64,000 nucleotides of DNA, from contig NZ_CABFMQ020000098.1 of the NCBI RefSeq assembly GCF_901905185.1, positions 124,001 to 188,000 of the forward strand, read 5' to 3'. This stretch comes from Methylocella tundrae (GTDB lineage: Bacteria > Pseudomonadota > Alphaproteobacteria > Rhizobiales > Beijerinckiaceae). Below the pieces are notes generated by a model. It made no database searches and was not told the DNA's origin. It saw only the letters and a program-made list of their open reading frames with translations. This document shows, one piece after another, positions 25,638-34,237 of this stretch (position 1 is the stretch's first letter; every line of letters starts with the position of its first letter). A program made the position numbers and the translations under genes.

Positions 25638-27053
25638 ATGTTCTCGCGGCGCGCGTTTCTTGGCGGCTCGCTTGCGACCTGCGCGACATCTTTCGCATGC
25701 GGGCAAACAAGCGAGCCGCAGCCGACGATCCTGCGGCTGGAGCGCCGCGACATCGAGGTGAACGGCAAGGCGGCGTCCATTCTGGACATTCGCCAGCCGG
25801 GCGGCATGCTTGGCGTCGAGACGGAAGTCGGCAAGGCTTTTCGCGTGCGCGTCGAAAATCACCTCTCGGAACCGAGCCTCATTCACTGGCATGGGCTGAA
25901 GCCGCCGTGGCGACAGGATGGCGTGCCCGACATTTCTTCGCCGCCGTTCGCGCCGGGCGAATCCGCCGATTACGACTTCCCGCTCACATTCGACGGGACA
26001 TTCTTCATGCATTCGCATCAGGGACTGCAAGAGCAGCTGCTGATGTCCGCGCCCTTGATCATCCGCGATCCCCAGGCGCCGAAGCAGCAGGAAATCATCA
26101 TCGAGCTTGCCGATTTCAGCTTTACGCCGCCGGAAGAGATCTATGCCGCGCTACGCAAGCCCGCCATGGGCGTCATGAGCGGCATGTCTATGGGCGCCGG
26201 CATGGCCGATATGCCGGACATGAAGATGGGCGGCGACGCAAAGCCCGACCTCAATGACGTGAAATATGACGCATTTCTCGCCAACCGCCGCACGCTGGCG
26301 GACCCCGAGGTCACGAAAGTCGAGGCTGGCGGGATGGCGCTGCTGCGCATCATCAATAGTTCGGCAATGAGCGCCTATCATATTGATCTCGGACAGATCG
26401 AAGGCGATCTCGTCGCCGTCGACGGGCACGCCGTCGCCCCCATCCGGGCGCGGCGTTTTCCGATCGCGCCGGCGCAGCGGCTCGACATCGGCCTGATATT
26501 TCCGAAAGGACCGGGCGCCTATCCCATTCTGGCGATCCTCGAAGGAGATCGGAGCCAGACCGGCGTCATTCTCGTCGCGGGCGACGCCGAAGTCCGGCGC
26601 GCGCCGGAGCTTGCGGATCAAGCCTCGGCGCCGATCGATTTCGATCTCGAAAGTCGACTTCGCGCCGAAGATCCTCTGGCAGCGCAGCAGGCGGACCGGG
26701 TGCATAGGCTGGAGCTGACGGGCGCCATGTCAGGCTATCAATGGTCGATCAATGGCGTCGCCTACACGAAGGACACGCCGCCCTTGCCGGTCTTCGCCGG
26801 CGAACGGGTGGAGCTCGTCTTCGTCAACAGGACAATGATGTCGCATCCAATGCATCTGCATGGCCATTTCTTTCAGGTCGTCGACATCAACGGCGAAAGA
26901 TTTGCCGGCGCGATGCGCGACACCGTGCTTGTGCCGCCAAAGACGACGGTGACGGTCGCCTTCGACGCAGACAATCCCGGCTGGTGGGCGATGCACTGCC
27001 ATCTGCTCTATCATATGGAGGCCGGCATGTTCACGACGATCCGCTACGTCTGA
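25638..27053 (+). CDS. Multicopper oxidase, CopA-like, Tat-exported
   Basis: A periplasmic laccase-type multicopper oxidase. The ATG at 25638 starts directly at the twin-arginine signal SRRAFLGGSLAT, and an upstream open frame is discarded. The four copper-ligand blocks are present in order: SLIHWHGLKPP, TFFMHSHQGLQEQ, HPMHLHGHFFQV and MHCHLLYHMEAGM, the last containing the Cys and axial Met of the type 1 copper. A Met-rich insert (MSGMSMGAGMADMPDMKMGG, about residues 180-200) resembles the copper-binding segments of CopA/PcoA, favouring copper oxidation or tolerance. At 471 residues it is shorter than typical CopA. It is followed by mgtE on the other strand and has no copB neighbour. Confidence 0.9.
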   Translation: MFSRRAFLGGSLATCATSFACGQTSEPQPTILRLERRDIEVNGKAASILDIRQPGGMLGVETEVGKAFRVRVENHLSEPSLIHWHGLKPPWRQDGVPDISSPPFAPGESADYDFPLTFDGTFFMHSHQGLQEQLLMSAPLIIRDPQAPKQQEIIIELADFSFTPPEEIYAALRKPAMGVMSGMSMGAGMADMPDMKMGGDAKPDLNDVKYDAFLANRRTLADPEVTKVEAGGMALLRIINSSAMSAYHIDLGQIEGDLVAVDGHAVAPIRARRFPIAPAQRLDIGLIFPKGPGAYPILAILEGDRSQTGVILVAGDAEVRRAPELADQASAPIDFDLESRLRAEDPLAAQQADRVHRLELTGAMSGYQWSINGVAYTKDTPPLPVFAGERVELVFVNRTMMSHPMHLHGHFFQVVDINGERFAGAMRDTVLVPPKTTVTVAFDADNPGWWAMHCHLLYHMEAGMFTTIRYV

Positions 27054-27062
27054 GCCAATAGC

Positions 27063-28478
27063 TCACCCAAGGCTGAACCAGAGCGTCGCAATGCCAAGGA
27101 ACGATCCGTAGCCGACGACATCCGTCACCGTGGTGACGAAGGCGCTCGATGAGACCGCCGGATCAATATCGAAATGATCAAGGATTCTCGGGATCAAAAT
27201 GCCGCCGAGCGCGCCCGCGACAAGGTTGGTCAACATGGCGAGCGCGATGACGACGCCTATTCCAGCAAGGCCGAACCAATAGCCGGCGACGACGCCGGTC
27301 AGAACGCCAAAGGCGGCGCCGTTCAAGGCTCCGACAAAAATCTCGCGCCAAAGAACGCGCGTGGCGTTGGAATGCGACAGTTCCCTTGTCGCCAGGGCGC
27401 GCACCACCACCGTCATCGTCTGCGTCGCCGCATTGCCGCCCTGGCTCGCGACGATCGGCGCGAGCACGGCGAGCGCCACCATTTTTTGCAATGAACCCTC
27501 GAACAGCCCGAGCACAGCGGACGCGACGAAGGCGGTGATCAGATTGACGAAGAGCCAGACGAAACGGCTTTTGGTGGTCCACCAGACGGTATCGGAAAGC
27601 TCTTCCGATTCAGAGACGCCGCCGAGCGCCTTCAGATTGGCGTCGGCCTCTTCCTGTATGACGTCGACGACGTCATCGATGGTGATGACCCCGACAAGAC
27701 GCTCGCCCTCGTCGACGACGGCAACCGAGACGAGATTGTAGCGCTCAAAGACACGGGCGACATCCTCCTGATCCTCGGTCACTTCCACCCGGCGGCGGTC
27801 CGATGACATGATGTCCTGGAGCAAGGTCGTGCTTCTCGCGCGCAGCAATGTGTCGAGGAACAGCGTTCCGAGCAGCCGGTGCGCCGGATCGACGATGAAG
27901 ATCTCGAAGAATGAGTCCGGCAGATCGGCTTCATCGGCGTCGCGCATGACGTCGATCGCCTGCCCCGCCGTCCAATAGGGCGGCGCCGTTACAAAGGTCG
28001 TCTGCATCAGACGGCCGGCCGAATGCTCCGGATAGTCGAGCGAGCGTTGCAATTGCGCGCGATCAATCGGCGGCAGCGCGCCCAGAATTTCGGCCTGGTC
28101 CTCCGGCTCGAGATCTTCGAGCAGGGTCACGGCATCGTCGCTCTCGAGTTCGCGCACGCCCTCGGCGACGGCCCGGTTCGGCAATTCCTCAAGAATTTCG
28201 TCGCGAATATTGGCGTCGATTTCGGTCAGCGCGGCAAAGTCGAAGTGCGGCCCCATCAATTCGACCAGCCTCAATCGCTGATCGGAATCGAGCGCGACGA
28301 GAAGCGCGCCAAGATCGGACTCGTGCAGGGCGCCGGCGAGCTCTATGACGCCCTCAGCGTCGCCGGCCGCGAGCGCCGCCTTCACTTTATCGAGAAATTC
28401 CGACTTGAAGCCGCCATCTTCATCGTAGATCGATGCGGAGCCGGCGGCGATGAGGTCCTGCTCTTCCATATCGGCCAT
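27063..28478 (-). CDS. mgtE: Magnesium transporter MgtE
   Basis: A homodimeric Mg2+ channel of the inner membrane. The N-terminal superhelical domain (residues 25-155) has LALDSDQRLRLVELMGP-type repeats. A CBS pair follows (about 155-280), with LLQDIMSSDRRRVEVTEDQEDVARVFERYNLVSVAVVDEGERLVGVI in the second. The membrane part has five segments, with the signature VLAPIVASQGGNAATQTMTVVVRALATREL lining the pore. Length 471 is normal. No Mg-sensing riboswitch is evident in the 120 bp separating it from the divergent deacetylase gene. Confidence 0.94.
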   Translation of the reverse strand: MADMEEQDLIAAGSASIYDEDGGFKSEFLDKVKAALAAGDAEGVIELAGALHESDLGALLVALDSDQRLRLVELMGPHFDFAALTEIDANIRDEILEELPNRAVAEGVRELESDDAVTLLEDLEPEDQAEILGALPPIDRAQLQRSLDYPEHSAGRLMQTTFVTAPPYWTAGQAIDVMRDADEADLPDSFFEIFIVDPAHRLLGTLFLDTLLRARSTTLLQDIMSSDRRRVEVTEDQEDVARVFERYNLVSVAVVDEGERLVGVITIDDVVDVIQEEADANLKALGGVSESEELSDTVWWTTKSRFVWLFVNLITAFVASAVLGLFEGSLQKMVALAVLAPIVASQGGNAATQTMTVVVRALATRELSHSNATRVLWREIFVGALNGAAFGVLTGVVAGYWFGLAGIGVVIALAMLTNLVAGALGGILIPRILDHFDIDPAVSSSAFVTTVTDVVGYGSFLGIATLWFSLG

Positions 28479-28598
28479 GCCCGCGATCGATCCTCGTCAG
28501 CCTGTGCAATCTGGTTCATAGAGTTCTTTTATGATCTGGCAAATCGACAAGCAGCCGAAACCTCCGGGCGGCGCTTGAGTTTCATGTGGAGGCGCACA

Positions 28599-29570
28599 AT
28601 GCCCGCGGGCAAGATGCTGCGAGCGGGCGCGCCGCGCGCGATCTGTCTCGCGGTGGGTCTATGGATGGGCGCGGCGGCGGCCGCGGCCCCGCCCTCTGTC
28701 GGGGCCTGCGGGCCGGACAAGCTCGGCGTCAGCCGCACCTTGTCCCTGAACACGCAGGGCGGATTTGAAGCCGGCCTCAAAACCTATCCGAGGACGCTCG
28801 CGCTAGCCGACCATGAAATCGTCCTGACCTTCGACGACGGCCCGGCCAGCGGCTCGACCGCCAAGGTGCTGGACGCTCTCGCCGCCGAATGCGTCAAGGC
28901 CACTTTCTTTCTCATCGGCCGCAATGCGCAAAGCCTCCCGCGCCTCGTGCGGCGCGAAATCGCCGAAGGGCATAGCGTCGCTCATCATACGTTTTCGCAT
29001 CCGGCCGCGACCCTGCGCCGCCTCAGCGAAGCCGCCGCCAAAGCGGACATCGACAGGGGCTTTGCGGCCGACGACAAGGCCGCCTATGGGGCGCCCGGCG
29101 CGGAACCGCGCGTAAAATTCTTCAGATTTCCCGGCTTTGCCGATACGCCAGAGCTCGACGCCTGGCTCGCCTCGCGCAATATCGCAATCTTCGGCGCCGA
29201 TGTCTGGGCCTCCGACTGGCTGCCGATGTCGCCGAAGGACGAGCTTGCCCTTATCCTTTCCCGGCTCGAGCAGACGAAGGGCGGCATCCTTTTGATGCAT
29301 GACATCAAGGCGCAAACCGCGGCGATGCTGCCGGATCTCTTGCGCGAATTGAAGCAACGCGGCTTCCATATCGTGCATATTCAGCAGGGCGACGATCCGC
29401 CGCCGCTGCGCGCCGCCCCCTCCGGCTGGACGTCCGAAACGGAAAAGATCATCTCGCAGATTTTTTCGCAGGAATCCGCGCAAAAAAGCCGCGGCGCAGC
29501 GGGAAAAGGCGGCGCGGAAAAAGCCGCGATTCCGCAAATTCCCGAGGGCTCCGGCGCCGCGCGCCCTTAA
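28599..29570 (+). CDS. Secreted polysaccharide deacetylase (NodB domain)
   Basis: A carbohydrate esterase family 4 protein that removes N- or O-acetyl groups from polysaccharide or peptidoglycan in the envelope. The ATG at 28599, seven bases after GGAGG, gives 323 residues. A signal peptide ending in AAAAAA precedes the mature protein. The NodB catalytic core shows VLTFDDGPASG (catalytic and metal Asp), SVAHHTFSHPA (two metal His), the FFRFPGF segment with catalytic Arg, and the late GILLMHDIK with His. The C-terminal 60 residues are low-complexity and Lys/Ala-rich. The frame runs open 575 bp further upstream inside the antisense of mgtE; that part is not coding. Confidence 0.92.
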   Translation: MPAGKMLRAGAPRAICLAVGLWMGAAAAAAPPSVGACGPDKLGVSRTLSLNTQGGFEAGLKTYPRTLALADHEIVLTFDDGPASGSTAKVLDALAAECVKATFFLIGRNAQSLPRLVRREIAEGHSVAHHTFSHPAATLRRLSEAAAKADIDRGFAADDKAAYGAPGAEPRVKFFRFPGFADTPELDAWLASRNIAIFGADVWASDWLPMSPKDELALILSRLEQTKGGILLMHDIKAQTAAMLPDLLRELKQRGFHIVHIQQGDDPPPLRAAPSGWTSETEKIISQIFSQESAQKSRGAAGKGGAEKAAIPQIPEGSGAARP

Positions 29571-29598
29571 AAAAAAACGACGCCTGCTCTGGCGTCGT
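29569..29598 (-). terminator. Intrinsic terminator of tRNA-Leu
   Basis: A perfect 8-bp stem ACGACGCC/GGCGTCGT (29577-29584 and 29591-29598) with a 6-base loop. On the minus strand it is followed by at least eight T. It sits 26 bp downstream of tRNA-Leu on that strand and just after the deacetylase stop on the other. Confidence 0.92.
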
Positions 29599-29624
29599 CA
29601 TCGCGCTCAAGAGCGCGAAAAGAT

Positions 29625-29709
29625 TGGTGCGGCCAAGAGGACTCGAACCTCCACCCCTTTCAGGACTAGCACCTCAAGCTAGCGCGTCTACCAGTTCCGC
29701 CATGGCCGC
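29625..29709 (-). tRNA. tRNA-Leu (GAG)
   Basis: An 85-nt tRNA on the minus strand with encoded CCA. The acceptor stem is GCGGCCA/TGGCCGC, the anticodon arm CTAGC-TTGAGGT-GCTAG gives anticodon GAG, the long variable arm expected for Leu is present, and the T-arm contains GTTCGAGTC. It reads CUC and CUU codons. Confidence 0.97.
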
Positions 29710-29933
29710 GGATAACCGTGCTTGTGAGCAAGAAGCTCCGCACGGGGCAGGCGCGTCGTCTAACAAATGCGTGGGCCGCTGGCAAGGCCGCGTTGGGGAT
29801 TTCCGCCGATCGCGTGAGAAGGCGCAAAAAGTGCAGACTCCCGGCTTCGGATCGTGCAGAGCATAATCGCAATGCGCGCCGTTTTCCGGCCGATCCCGCG
29901 ACGATATCGAAAGACAAGCAGGCCTGACGAATC

Positions 29934-30653
29934 ATGACCTCACGCGACAGGCTGGAAACAGGCTCATGGAAGCGGACGGACGGCGTGCCCGTCGAATGGC
30001 GCGTGTCCGGCGGGCTAACGCCCTACGCGGCTGCGCTCGCCTTCATGGAGGAGCGAGCCGTGGCAATCGCCGCCGACGAGGCGCGGGAACAAGTGTGGCT
30101 CCTCGAACATCCGCCGATTTATACGGCGGGAACGTCGGCGAAAGAGGCCGATCTCGTCGATGCGCGCTTTCCTGTGCACAAGACCGGCCGGGGCGGCCAA
30201 TATACCTATCACGGACCCGGCCAGCGGGTCGCTTACGTGATGCTCGACCTCAGGCGGCGCCGGCCCGACATCCGCGCCTTTGTCGCGGCCCTCGAGAGCT
30301 GGATCATCGCGACGCTCGACGCCTTCAACGTCAAAGGAGGCCGGCGCGAGGATCGGGTCGGCGTGTGGACGCCGCGGCCGGACAAGCCGCGCGGGTTGGG
30401 GGGCGAAATCGCCGAGGACAAGATCGCCGCGATCGGCATCCGCATCAAGCGTTGGGTGTCATTCCACGGCGTTTCCCTGAACGTTGAGCCCGATCTGTCG
30501 CATTTTTCCGGCATCGTTCCGTGCGGCATCGCGACGGCGCATTATGGCGTGACGAGCCTCGTTGATCTTGGCCTTCCGATCGCCATGAGCGACGTCGACG
30601 CAATTCTGGCGCGCGAATTCGAAGCGATTTTCGGCCCGCTCCTTCGAATTTAA
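29934..30653 (+). CDS. lipB: Octanoyltransferase LipB
   Basis: LipB moves octanoyl groups from acyl-carrier protein to lipoyl domains, the first step of lipoate synthesis for pyruvate and 2-oxoglutarate dehydrogenases. Characteristic segments are VWLLEHPPIYTAGTSA, KTGRGGQYTYHGPGQRVAY (substrate-binding RGG and HGPGQ), KIAAIGIRIKRWVSFHG with the catalytic Lys region, and the catalytic Cys in GIVPCGIATAHYGVTSL. The length of 239 is normal. It is monocistronic; the next gene is convergent 11 bp away. Confidence 0.95.
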   Translation: MTSRDRLETGSWKRTDGVPVEWRVSGGLTPYAAALAFMEERAVAIAADEAREQVWLLEHPPIYTAGTSAKEADLVDARFPVHKTGRGGQYTYHGPGQRVAYVMLDLRRRRPDIRAFVAALESWIIATLDAFNVKGGRREDRVGVWTPRPDKPRGLGGEIAEDKIAAIGIRIKRWVSFHGVSLNVEPDLSHFSGIVPCGIATAHYGVTSLVDLGLPIAMSDVDAILAREFEAIFGPLLRI

Positions 30654-30664
30654 TGCTTTGCGAA

Positions 30665-31621
30665 TCAGCAAAGATAGCGATTGGCGCGCCGCGCTTCCTT
30701 GAGATCCCAGACCAGTCGCCCGATGCCCGAGGTGCGCGTCACAATGTACCGCGGCGTCAAACGGCCGCCGAATCCGGCGTAAAAGGCGACGCTTTCATTG
30801 CTGCTTATGCCGTCGAAATCAAAAACGAGGCCAAGTTGCATTGCATCCTGGACCGCTTCCCAGAGCAGAAAGCTCACGGCTCCATCATGGGCGTCCAAGC
30901 TGCGCGACGTCATGAAATAATAGGCCGACGTCTTGTCCCAGATGCACCAGATCGCGGCGGTCAGACGATCGTCCTTGTCTCTTGCCGCATAAATGCGCCC
31001 GCGCTGGCGCAGCAGGCACTGTTCGGCGCAGGCGAGGACAGCATGCTTTTTATAATGATTTGGCAGGCCCCGCTCGCTGACGTTCTTCTCGTAGAAGCGC
31101 CAGAAAAGTTCAGGATCGTTGATCGTTGACGCTTTCAAGATCTCCTGCGCCCTGCGAATCTGGCTGCGTTTCTTTTTGCGCATGCCGCTCCAGATGGCGT
31201 CAGCCGGTTTTGGCGCAAGTTCCTGCGTGAACTGGACGGAGGTCGCAAATTTTTCCTGCTGAAAGGCGATGACGTCGGTCACATCACGCTGGCATTTATA
31301 ATTATAGATGGCGGCGGGCGGCAGCTTGGCGATCAGTTCGCGCGTGATGGCGGTGCGATTATAGGCTTGGGCGTCGGCGTCTCCGCCGCCAGCGTCAATG
31401 GCGGGTCCGAGAACATGGGTCATACCGGGCGGGACGCTGAATTTCAGCCCGAATTTATTTTTCATGAAATAGGGCAGCCAGCCGACGCGTTTGCCGTTGG
31501 TTATAACCTCGACGCATTCATATTGACCGCCGGTGACAATATCGAGCCACCATTTCTCATGATAAATGGTCGGCGCGAGCTCATCGATCATGACTTTTGG
31601 CGCTGGAAAAACATGTTCCAT
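30665..31621 (-). CDS. GNAT-fold (BioF2-like) acyltransferase
   Basis: A 318-residue protein of the GNAT superfamily close to the acetyltransferase group formerly called CelD/BioF2 (PF13480 type), with distant likeness to FemAB enzymes. The N-terminal part has YECVEVITNGKRVGWLPYFMKNKFG. The conserved middle is RKKKRSQIRRAQ, a basic helix, and the second half shows GRIYAARDKDDRLTAAIWCIWDKTSAYYFMTSR and GAVSFLLWEAVQDAMQLGLVFDFDGI. These proteins often act in exopolysaccharide acylation or cell-wall peptide linkage; the substrate here is unknown. The start follows a GGGGGGA ribosome binding site. Upstream DNA is unusually AT-rich. Confidence 0.78.
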   Translation of the reverse strand: MEHVFPAPKVMIDELAPTIYHEKWWLDIVTGGQYECVEVITNGKRVGWLPYFMKNKFGLKFSVPPGMTHVLGPAIDAGGGDADAQAYNRTAITRELIAKLPPAAIYNYKCQRDVTDVIAFQQEKFATSVQFTQELAPKPADAIWSGMRKKKRSQIRRAQEILKASTINDPELFWRFYEKNVSERGLPNHYKKHAVLACAEQCLLRQRGRIYAARDKDDRLTAAIWCIWDKTSAYYFMTSRSLDAHDGAVSFLLWEAVQDAMQLGLVFDFDGISSNESVAFYAGFGGRLTPRYIVTRTSGIGRLVWDLKEARRANRYLC

Positions 31622-32279
31622 CGGGCATTCCCCCCGTCAATATAATTGAAATAGTTTTAGGAGGAAATTTACGGTGCACACTACCCCCCTTAGTATACAA
31701 TCTATTCTTTCAATTTCTATTAAAAAAACAACCTTAAAAGATACACGCAAATAAATTGCTGGCATAAATCAGAGTTTAAGTAAGCCACAATCCATTGCCT
31801 CAATGAAGCATTTCTCCTGAAAGTCTTCATCGAGGCGGGCCTATGAACGACGCCAGGATTCAGAGTAATGTCCCAACGAATTGAATCTCCGTTTACCTTG
31901 TAGCACGCTTTTCCTTGAACGCCGGATCGACAGGGATCAAAGAGAAAAGCTCTCGCGCAGAGTCCTATCAATATTTGTTTATTCAGAAGAGTTATCGCAA
32001 AATGTTCGATCGTAATGCGGGCTGATCCACCTGCCGCATGAGAATCAGGTCCCCACTCGCTCGCGGCCGCCCCGTTTTTTTTTGCCCTCGGACGCGACTC
32101 CAATCAAATTGCGAAATCTTTTGGTCCGATCGGCGACTGGCTGATACACCGCGCTCCAAAGTAGGTCTGCGTATTTCGACACATTCCGAAGGCCTGCGCA
32201 AGCACGCCAGAAGCCAAGCATTATGGGCCTTCAGTATGACGAACTGACAACCCTCGGGCCGGATACTAAGGAATGCGCT
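31622..32279. other. AT-rich intergenic region
   Basis: About 650 bp between the GNAT gene and lolD, AT-rich from 31640 to 31760 and around 31900-32000. Open frames present (for example 31720-32103 minus) lack ribosome binding sites and known patterns. A T9 tract at 32074-32082 is not preceded by a clear stem. Its composition suggests a remnant of transferred DNA, but no gene can be identified. Confidence 0.4.
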
Positions 32280-32963
32280 CTATGGAAGTTCAACCAGAAG
32301 CCCGTCCCGCAGCGTGATGCGGCGATCCATACGGTCCGCGAGCTCCATATTATGCGTCGCGATCAAGGTTGCGAGCCCGGTCGCCCTGACGATGGCGTCG
32401 AGGGCCTCAAAAACGTGATGGGCGGTTTTCGGATCGAGATTGCCCGTGGGCTCGTCCGCCAGCAGGAGCCCCGGCCCGTTCGCCACCGCCCTTGCGATCG
32501 CGACGCGCTGCTGTTCGCCGCCCGAAAGCTCCGCGGGCCGATGGTCAGCGCGCGCCGAAAGACCGAGATAATCCAGAAGCTGAGTGGCTCGCTCCCGCGC
32601 TTCCTTGCGCGAATGTCCGGCGATCATCTGCGGCAGCATGATATTTTCGAGCGCGGAGAACTCCGGCAGCAGATGGTGAAACTGGTAGACGAATCCGATC
32701 TCGCTGCGCCGCAGAGCGGTGCGGGATTCATCCGCCATAGCGACCGTTGGCACGCCTGAGATATAGACCTCGCCCGCGTCCGGACGCTCGAGCAGGCCCG
32801 CGATATGCAGCAAGGTCGATTTGCCAGCCCCGGAGGGCGCGATCAGCGCGGCCGACTGGCCCGCCCACAGTCCAAAATCGGCGCCGCGCAAAATGTCGAG
32901 CGGCGCGCCCGCCTGATCGTAGCGGCGTTCAACCTTCTCCAGATAGAGGGCCGGGGCGGACAT
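32280..32963 (-). CDS. lolD: Lipoprotein-releasing ATPase LolD
   Basis: The ATPase of the LolCDE-type exporter that lifts mature lipoproteins out of the inner membrane for LolA. Walker A is APSGAGKSTLLHIAG, the Q-loop GFVYQFHHLLPEFSA, the signature ELSGGEQQRVAIARAVA, Walker B LLLADEPTGNLD, and the switch His IATHNMELA. FHHLLPEFSALENIMLP is the LolD-specific stretch that contacts the permease. It follows the permease gene by 2 bp and both follow proS, an order common in Alphaproteobacteria. Confidence 0.94.
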   Translation of the reverse strand: MSAPALYLEKVERRYDQAGAPLDILRGADFGLWAGQSAALIAPSGAGKSTLLHIAGLLERPDAGEVYISGVPTVAMADESRTALRRSEIGFVYQFHHLLPEFSALENIMLPQMIAGHSRKEARERATQLLDYLGLSARADHRPAELSGGEQQRVAIARAVANGPGLLLADEPTGNLDPKTAHHVFEALDAIVRATGLATLIATHNMELADRMDRRITLRDGLLVELP

Positions 32964-32965
32964 CG

Positions 32966-34237
32966 CTATTCGTAACGCAGCGCTTCGACCGGATCGAGCT
33001 TTGCGGCGCGCCAGGACGGGTAAATCGTCGCAAGGACGGAAAGCGCCAATGTCATGCCAACGACAGTCAGCACGTCGACAGGATCGACCACCGACGGCAG
33101 GCGCGACAGAAAATATAGCTCGGCGGGAAACAGATTGGCGTGCAGCAGATGGTTCAGGAGCTGGCGGATCGTCTCGACATTGCCGGCGACGAGAAGGCCG
33201 AGCAAAAAGCCAGCGAATGTGCCGACGACGCCGATGGAGGCTCCGGTGATGAGAAAGATCCGCATGATGCCGCCGCGCGTCGCGCCCATCGTGCGCAGTA
33301 CCGCTATGTCGTGGCTCTTGTCTTTGACCAGCATGATAAGGCCGGAGATGATGTTAAGCGCGGCGACGAGGACGATCAGCGTCAAGATCACGAACATGAC
33401 GTTGCGCTCGACGTTCAGCGCGTCGAAGAATGTCCGGTTGCGCTCGCGCCAGTCGGTCATGATCATCGGACGCGTCACCGCCCCGTCGATCTTGCTGCGC
33501 ACCGCGTCGAGATCTTCGGGCCTGTTTAGGAAGACTTCGATGACGCTCGCCTCATTGTCCTTGTTGAAGAAACCCTGCGCCTCCGGCAACGGCATATAGA
33601 CGAAAAGATTATCGAATTCCGCCATGCCGATCTGGAAGATCGCAGTCACGGGGTAGACCTTGCTGCGGGGAGCGACGCCAAAGGGCGTCTGCGGCCCATT
33701 GGCGATCAGCACTTTGATCTTGTCGCCGACGCGCAGTCCGAGATTTTCCGCGATCCTCTGCCCGATCGCAACGCCGCCAGCCTTGTCGAAGCCGTCGAGC
33801 GCGCCAAACTTGACGTTGCCTGCGATGCCCGGGAGGCGCTTGATGTCAGCCTCTCGAATGCCGCGAACGAGGGCGAAGGCCATGCTGGTGGTCGAGACCG
33901 CGGCGGGTCCTTCGACCATGGGAATGGCGAGCTGAACCCCCGGAATGGCGGCGACTTCGCGCGACACTTCATCATAATCGGTCAGCGGCGAATCGGCGGC
34001 CTGCAGAAAAATATGGCCATTGATGCCGACAATCTTGTCGAGCAGATCCTTGTGAAATCCGTTCATCACCGACATGACGACAATCAGGGTCGCGACGCCG
34101 AGCATGATTCCCGCGAAGGAAAAACCGGCGATGACCGACACAAAGCCGCTTGAACGTCGTGCGCGCAGATAGCGCAGCGCGACCATCCATTCAAACGCCG
34201 CGAATGGCCGCGCGCCGCCGGGTGAGGATCGCATCAT
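32966..34237 (-). CDS. lolC: Lipoprotein-releasing permease LolC/E family
   Basis: The inner-membrane permease partner of LolD. The N-terminus has WMVALRYLRARRSSGFVSVIAGFSFAGIMLGVATLIVVMSVMNGF with the first membrane helix. A large periplasmic domain (about residues 50-270) follows, and the C-terminal FtsX-like unit has three membrane segments, including IAVLRTMGATRGGIMRIFLITG. Only one permease gene is present, so this is likely the single LolC/E hybrid used by many Alphaproteobacteria as a homodimer. Its start overlaps the end of proS by 4 bp, showing translational coupling. Confidence 0.92.
   Translation of the reverse strand: MMRSSPGGARPFAAFEWMVALRYLRARRSSGFVSVIAGFSFAGIMLGVATLIVVMSVMNGFHKDLLDKIVGINGHIFLQAADSPLTDYDEVSREVAAIPGVQLAIPMVEGPAAVSTTSMAFALVRGIREADIKRLPGIAGNVKFGALDGFDKAGGVAIGQRIAENLGLRVGDKIKVLIANGPQTPFGVAPRSKVYPVTAIFQIGMAEFDNLFVYMPLPEAQGFFNKDNEASVIEVFLNRPEDLDAVRSKIDGAVTRPMIMTDWRERNRTFFDALNVERNVMFVILTLIVLVAALNIISGLIMLVKDKSHDIAVLRTMGATRGGIMRIFLITGASIGVVGTFAGFLLGLLVAGNVETIRQLLNHLLHANLFPAELYFLSRLPSVVDPVDVLTVVGMTLALSVLATIYPSWRAAKLDPVEALRYE

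Noticed and set aside
28023..28598. N-terminal extension of the polysaccharide deacetylase frame
   Set aside because: It lies on the complement of mgtE; the signal peptide and ribosome binding site define the start at 28599.
31720..32103. 127-codon minus-strand ORF in the AT-rich gap
   Set aside because: No ribosome binding site, no family pattern, and codon use unlike neighbours; left as intergenic.
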